The notes beneath the pieces are model-generated. The model made no database searches. It saw only the letters and a list, made by a program, of their open reading frames with translations, and was not told the DNA's origin. Below are positions 62,379 to 64,000 of a DNA stretch of 64,000 nt, one piece after another (positions within the stretch are counted from its first letter, which is position 1; the number at the start of each line of letters is the position of its first letter). The DNA is taken from contig NZ_JACZFQ010000022.1 in NCBI RefSeq assembly GCF_014904755.1, positions 24,061-88,060 of the forward strand, given 5' to 3'. This DNA is from Neoluteolibacter marinus. GTDB taxonomy: Bacteria; Verrucomicrobiota; Verrucomicrobiia; Verrucomicrobiales; Akkermansiaceae. The translations under genes and the position numbers were made by a program.

Positions 62379-62852
62379 GTGTCCCTTTCCCACGTCAACG
62401 AACAGAATCAGGCCGCCATGGTCGACGTCTCCGCGAAGGATGTCACCGTCCGCATCGCCACCGCCGAAGCCCGTGTCACCGTGAACGACGCCGTCGCCGC
62501 ACAGTTCGACGGCCGTGATTTCGCCTCGAAGAAAGGCCCGGTCTTCCAGACTGCGATTCTCGCCGGGACGATGGGCGCGAAGCAGACCTCGTCGCTGATC
62601 CCGCTCTGCCATCCACTGCCGCTCGACTCCTGCAAGTTCGAAGCCTCCTTCGCGGGCCACGAGGCGGTGATCCGCTGCACGTGCAAGACGACGGGCAAGA
62701 CCGGCGTGGAAATGGAAGCCCTGACGGGCGCGAACCTCGCCGCGCTGACCTTTTACGACATGTGCAAGGCGCTCGATCCCGCGATGGTGATCCACGGCGT
62801 GAGGCTGATCGAGAAGACCGGCGGCAAGAGCGACTACCGGGCCGATGCATGA
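62379..62852 (+). CDS. moaC: Cyclic pyranopterin monophosphate synthase MoaC
   Basis: 157 residues from GTG 62379. Second step of Moco synthesis, with MoaA. Family motifs: NQAAMVDVSAKDVTVR, AGTMGAKQTSSLIPLCHPL (His), GVEMEALTGANLAAL and TFYDMCKALD. Complete. Sits between moeA and the mobA-moaD fusion. Confidence 0.96.
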   Translation: MSLSHVNEQNQAAMVDVSAKDVTVRIATAEARVTVNDAVAAQFDGRDFASKKGPVFQTAILAGTMGAKQTSSLIPLCHPLPLDSCKFEASFAGHEAVIRCTCKTTGKTGVEMEALTGANLAALTFYDMCKALDPAMVIHGVRLIEKTGGKSDYRADA

Positions 62853-62883
62853 TCCGGAACCCGGGCGGCTCTCCTCTCTGAAA

Positions 62884-63702
62884 ATGATCACTCTCATCCT
62901 CATCGGCGGAAAGAGCCGGCGCATGGGACGCGACAAGGCGTTCATCGAGCGGCCGGACGGAAGCCGGCAGATCGACCACCTGGTGAAACTTGCGCAGCTC
63001 GGCGGTGGGGAAATCTTCCTCTCGATGCGCGACGACTCGCCACCGCCGGTCGACTTGCCGGTGGTGGTCGATGCCGAACCCGGCGGCGGCCCGCTGGCCG
63101 CGCTGGCAGCGATCCACGCCGCCCGCCCCGCTGAACCCGTCCTGGTCCTCGGCTGTGACCTGTTCCTGCTCGACGAGGACACCGTCCAGCACCTGATCGA
63201 CCGTCACGAACCCGGAACCACGGCGACCTGCTTCGCCAACCGTATCGACGGCCGGCCCGAACCCCTCTGCGCGATCTACGAGCCATCTGGTATTTCGATG
63301 GCCGCCGGGTCGCTGTCGCGCGGCGAGCACTGTGCCCGCCACTTCCTCGAGTCACTCGGCCCGAAGGTCCTGGAACTCCCCCGCCCCGCTGCGCTCGACA
63401 ATGCCAACACACCCCACGAGCTCGCCGAGTGCTTCGCCAAGCTGACCCGGGGAGTGACGGCAAAGTCCGTGACTGTCCTTTATTTCGCCAAGCTCCGGGA
63501 AGCACGGGGCCTCGACCAGGAGCACGTCGCCACCCTCGCCTGCACCCCGGCGGGCCTTTACGAGGAACTGCGCTTCCGTCATCGCCTGCCCCTGGAGATC
63601 GACAGCCTCCGGGCCGCCCGCAACGGTGATTTCTGTGCTTGGGACGAACTGCTCGCGGACGGCGACGAGATCGTCTTCATCCCACCTGTCGCCGGAGGTT
63701 GA
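62884..63702 (+). CDS. MobA-MoaD fusion protein
   Basis: 272 residues from ATG 62884; ATG 62845 would overlap moaC by 8 bases. Residues about 1-180 are a molybdenum cofactor guanylyltransferase domain (MobA): LILIGGKSRRMGRDKAF and VLGCDLFLLDED with a metal Asp. About 195-272 is MoaD: VTVLYFAKLREARGL and the C-terminal GDEIVFIPPVAGG, whose diglycine carries sulphur in molybdopterin synthase. Thus a late step and the sulphur carrier share one chain. moaE follows after 3 bases. Confidence 0.88.
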   Translation: MITLILIGGKSRRMGRDKAFIERPDGSRQIDHLVKLAQLGGGEIFLSMRDDSPPPVDLPVVVDAEPGGGPLAALAAIHAARPAEPVLVLGCDLFLLDEDTVQHLIDRHEPGTTATCFANRIDGRPEPLCAIYEPSGISMAAGSLSRGEHCARHFLESLGPKVLELPRPAALDNANTPHELAECFAKLTRGVTAKSVTVLYFAKLREARGLDQEHVATLACTPAGLYEELRFRHRLPLEIDSLRAARNGDFCAWDELLADGDEIVFIPPVAGG

Positions 63703-63705
63703 ACC

Positions 63706-64000
63706 ATGTTCGAGATCGTCACCCACCCCATCGATCCCGTCGCTCTCCGCGACCGGGTGCTCGACCCCGCGGCCGGCGGCTTCTGCTCTTTCGAAGGCTG
63801 GGTGCGCAACCACCACCAGGGACGCGCGGTCGAGGCGCTCGAATACGAGGCTTACGCCACCCTCGCGGAGAAGGAAGGCGCGAGGATCATTGCCGAAGCC
63901 GCGGAGCGCTTCGACATCCACCACGCCGTCTGCCAGCACCACGTCGGCCGCCTGGACATCGGCGGCCTCGCCGTCGTGGTCTGCGTTTCCGCCTCCCACC
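63706..64000 (+). CDS. moaE: Molybdopterin synthase catalytic subunit MoaE (3' end outside window)
   Basis: 98 codons visible before the right edge, about two thirds of the usual length. It converts cyclic pyranopterin to molybdopterin with MoaD. Family features: FCSFEGWVRNHHQGRAVEALEYEAY and HHVGRLDIGGLAVVVCVSASH (catalytic region with the conserved His and Arg). Starts three bases after the mobA-moaD stop, so the MoaD domain and MoaE are produced together. Confidence 0.93.
   Translation, partial: MFEIVTHPIDPVALRDRVLDPAAGGFCSFEGWVRNHHQGRAVEALEYEAYATLAEKEGARIIAEAAERFDIHHAVCQHHVGRLDIGGLAVVVCVSASH

Noticed and set aside
1..64000. CRISPR arrays, insertion sequences, prophage or integrase genes
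   Set aside because: No regularly spaced repeats, transposase, recombinase or phage genes were seen.

Overview
The window reads as a chromosomal stretch of a GC-rich member of the Verrucomicrobiota, most like the Verrucomicrobiales (Luteolibacter/Haloferula type). This is inferred from protein style. It has large secreted proteins with autotransporter-associated beta-strand repeats, LamG, malectin and choice-of-anchor modules. Several share a C-terminal end made of a Trp, a D-x-D-x-D-G calcium-type repeat and a closing beta strand. It also has ThuA proteins, paired Gfo/Idh/MocA oxidoreductases with a xylose-isomerase-like barrel protein, and an ANxGQLK motif. There is no plasmid, phage, IS element or CRISPR array.

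Layout. 1-3.1 kb: a YadA-head-like protein cut by the left edge, then a choice-of-anchor L protein. 3.2-5.8 kb: a polar amino-acid ABC importer (lipoprotein, permease, ATPase). 5.8-9.5 kb: a GAF histidine kinase and a malectin/FN3 secreted protein. 9.67-9.84 kb: two tRNA-Gln genes (CTG and TTG). 10-16.1 kb: L,D-transpeptidase, parvulin isomerase, lipoprotein endonuclease/phosphatase, a methyltransferase and a glycosyltransferase facing apart, and an AraC regulator. 16.2-20.3 kb: a 1365-residue beta-strand-repeat protein. 20.5-23.8 kb: a PfkB kinase and aldolase-like pair, then an SGNH hydrolase. 23.8-28.5 kb: a ThuA/Gfo-Idh/isomerase sugar catabolic run interrupted by a lower-GC orphan gene. 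28.7-30.2 kb: ribBA overlapping a rhamnose mutarotase. 30.2-38 kb: the phosphate system pstS-pstC-pstA-pstB-pstB-phoU with an OprP-like porin. 38.2-40.5 kb: feoA-feoB-Cys-rich peptide. 40.6-45.1 kb: a 1053-residue LamG protein and a polysaccharide deacetylase. 45.2-49.4 kb: ffh, an RDD protein that looks frameshifted, SanA-like, lipid kinase and Maf. 49.4-49.7 kb: an AT-rich intergenic block with two DnaA-box matches. 49.7-55.4 kb: ZnuA-like protein, NYN nuclease, H1-like basic protein, CLC antiporter of the fluoride type, mnmA and a second ThuA protein. 55.4-59.6 kb: tpiA, pgk and a SpoIIE phosphatase. 59.7-64 kb: a molybdenum cofactor cluster (moaA facing away; small membrane protein, moeA, moaC, a mobA-moaD fusion, and moaE cut by the right edge).

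How it fits together. Phosphate uptake is a coherent module: outer-membrane porin, periplasmic binding protein, two large permeases, two alternative ATPases and PhoU. An inverted repeat GTGAC-N6-GTCAC lies about 90-105 bases upstream of both pstS and the porin and is a good candidate for their shared operator. The secreted proteins and sugar genes suit a polysaccharide-degrading surface lifestyle.

Most unusual observations: a common C-terminal module on four secreted proteins; the shared phosphate operator; the oriC-like AT-rich block; a short motif (CACTTGGAACTT) just before three unrelated genes, with identical 26-base spacing in two; the apparent one-base frameshift in the RDD gene; and the MobA-MoaD fusion.
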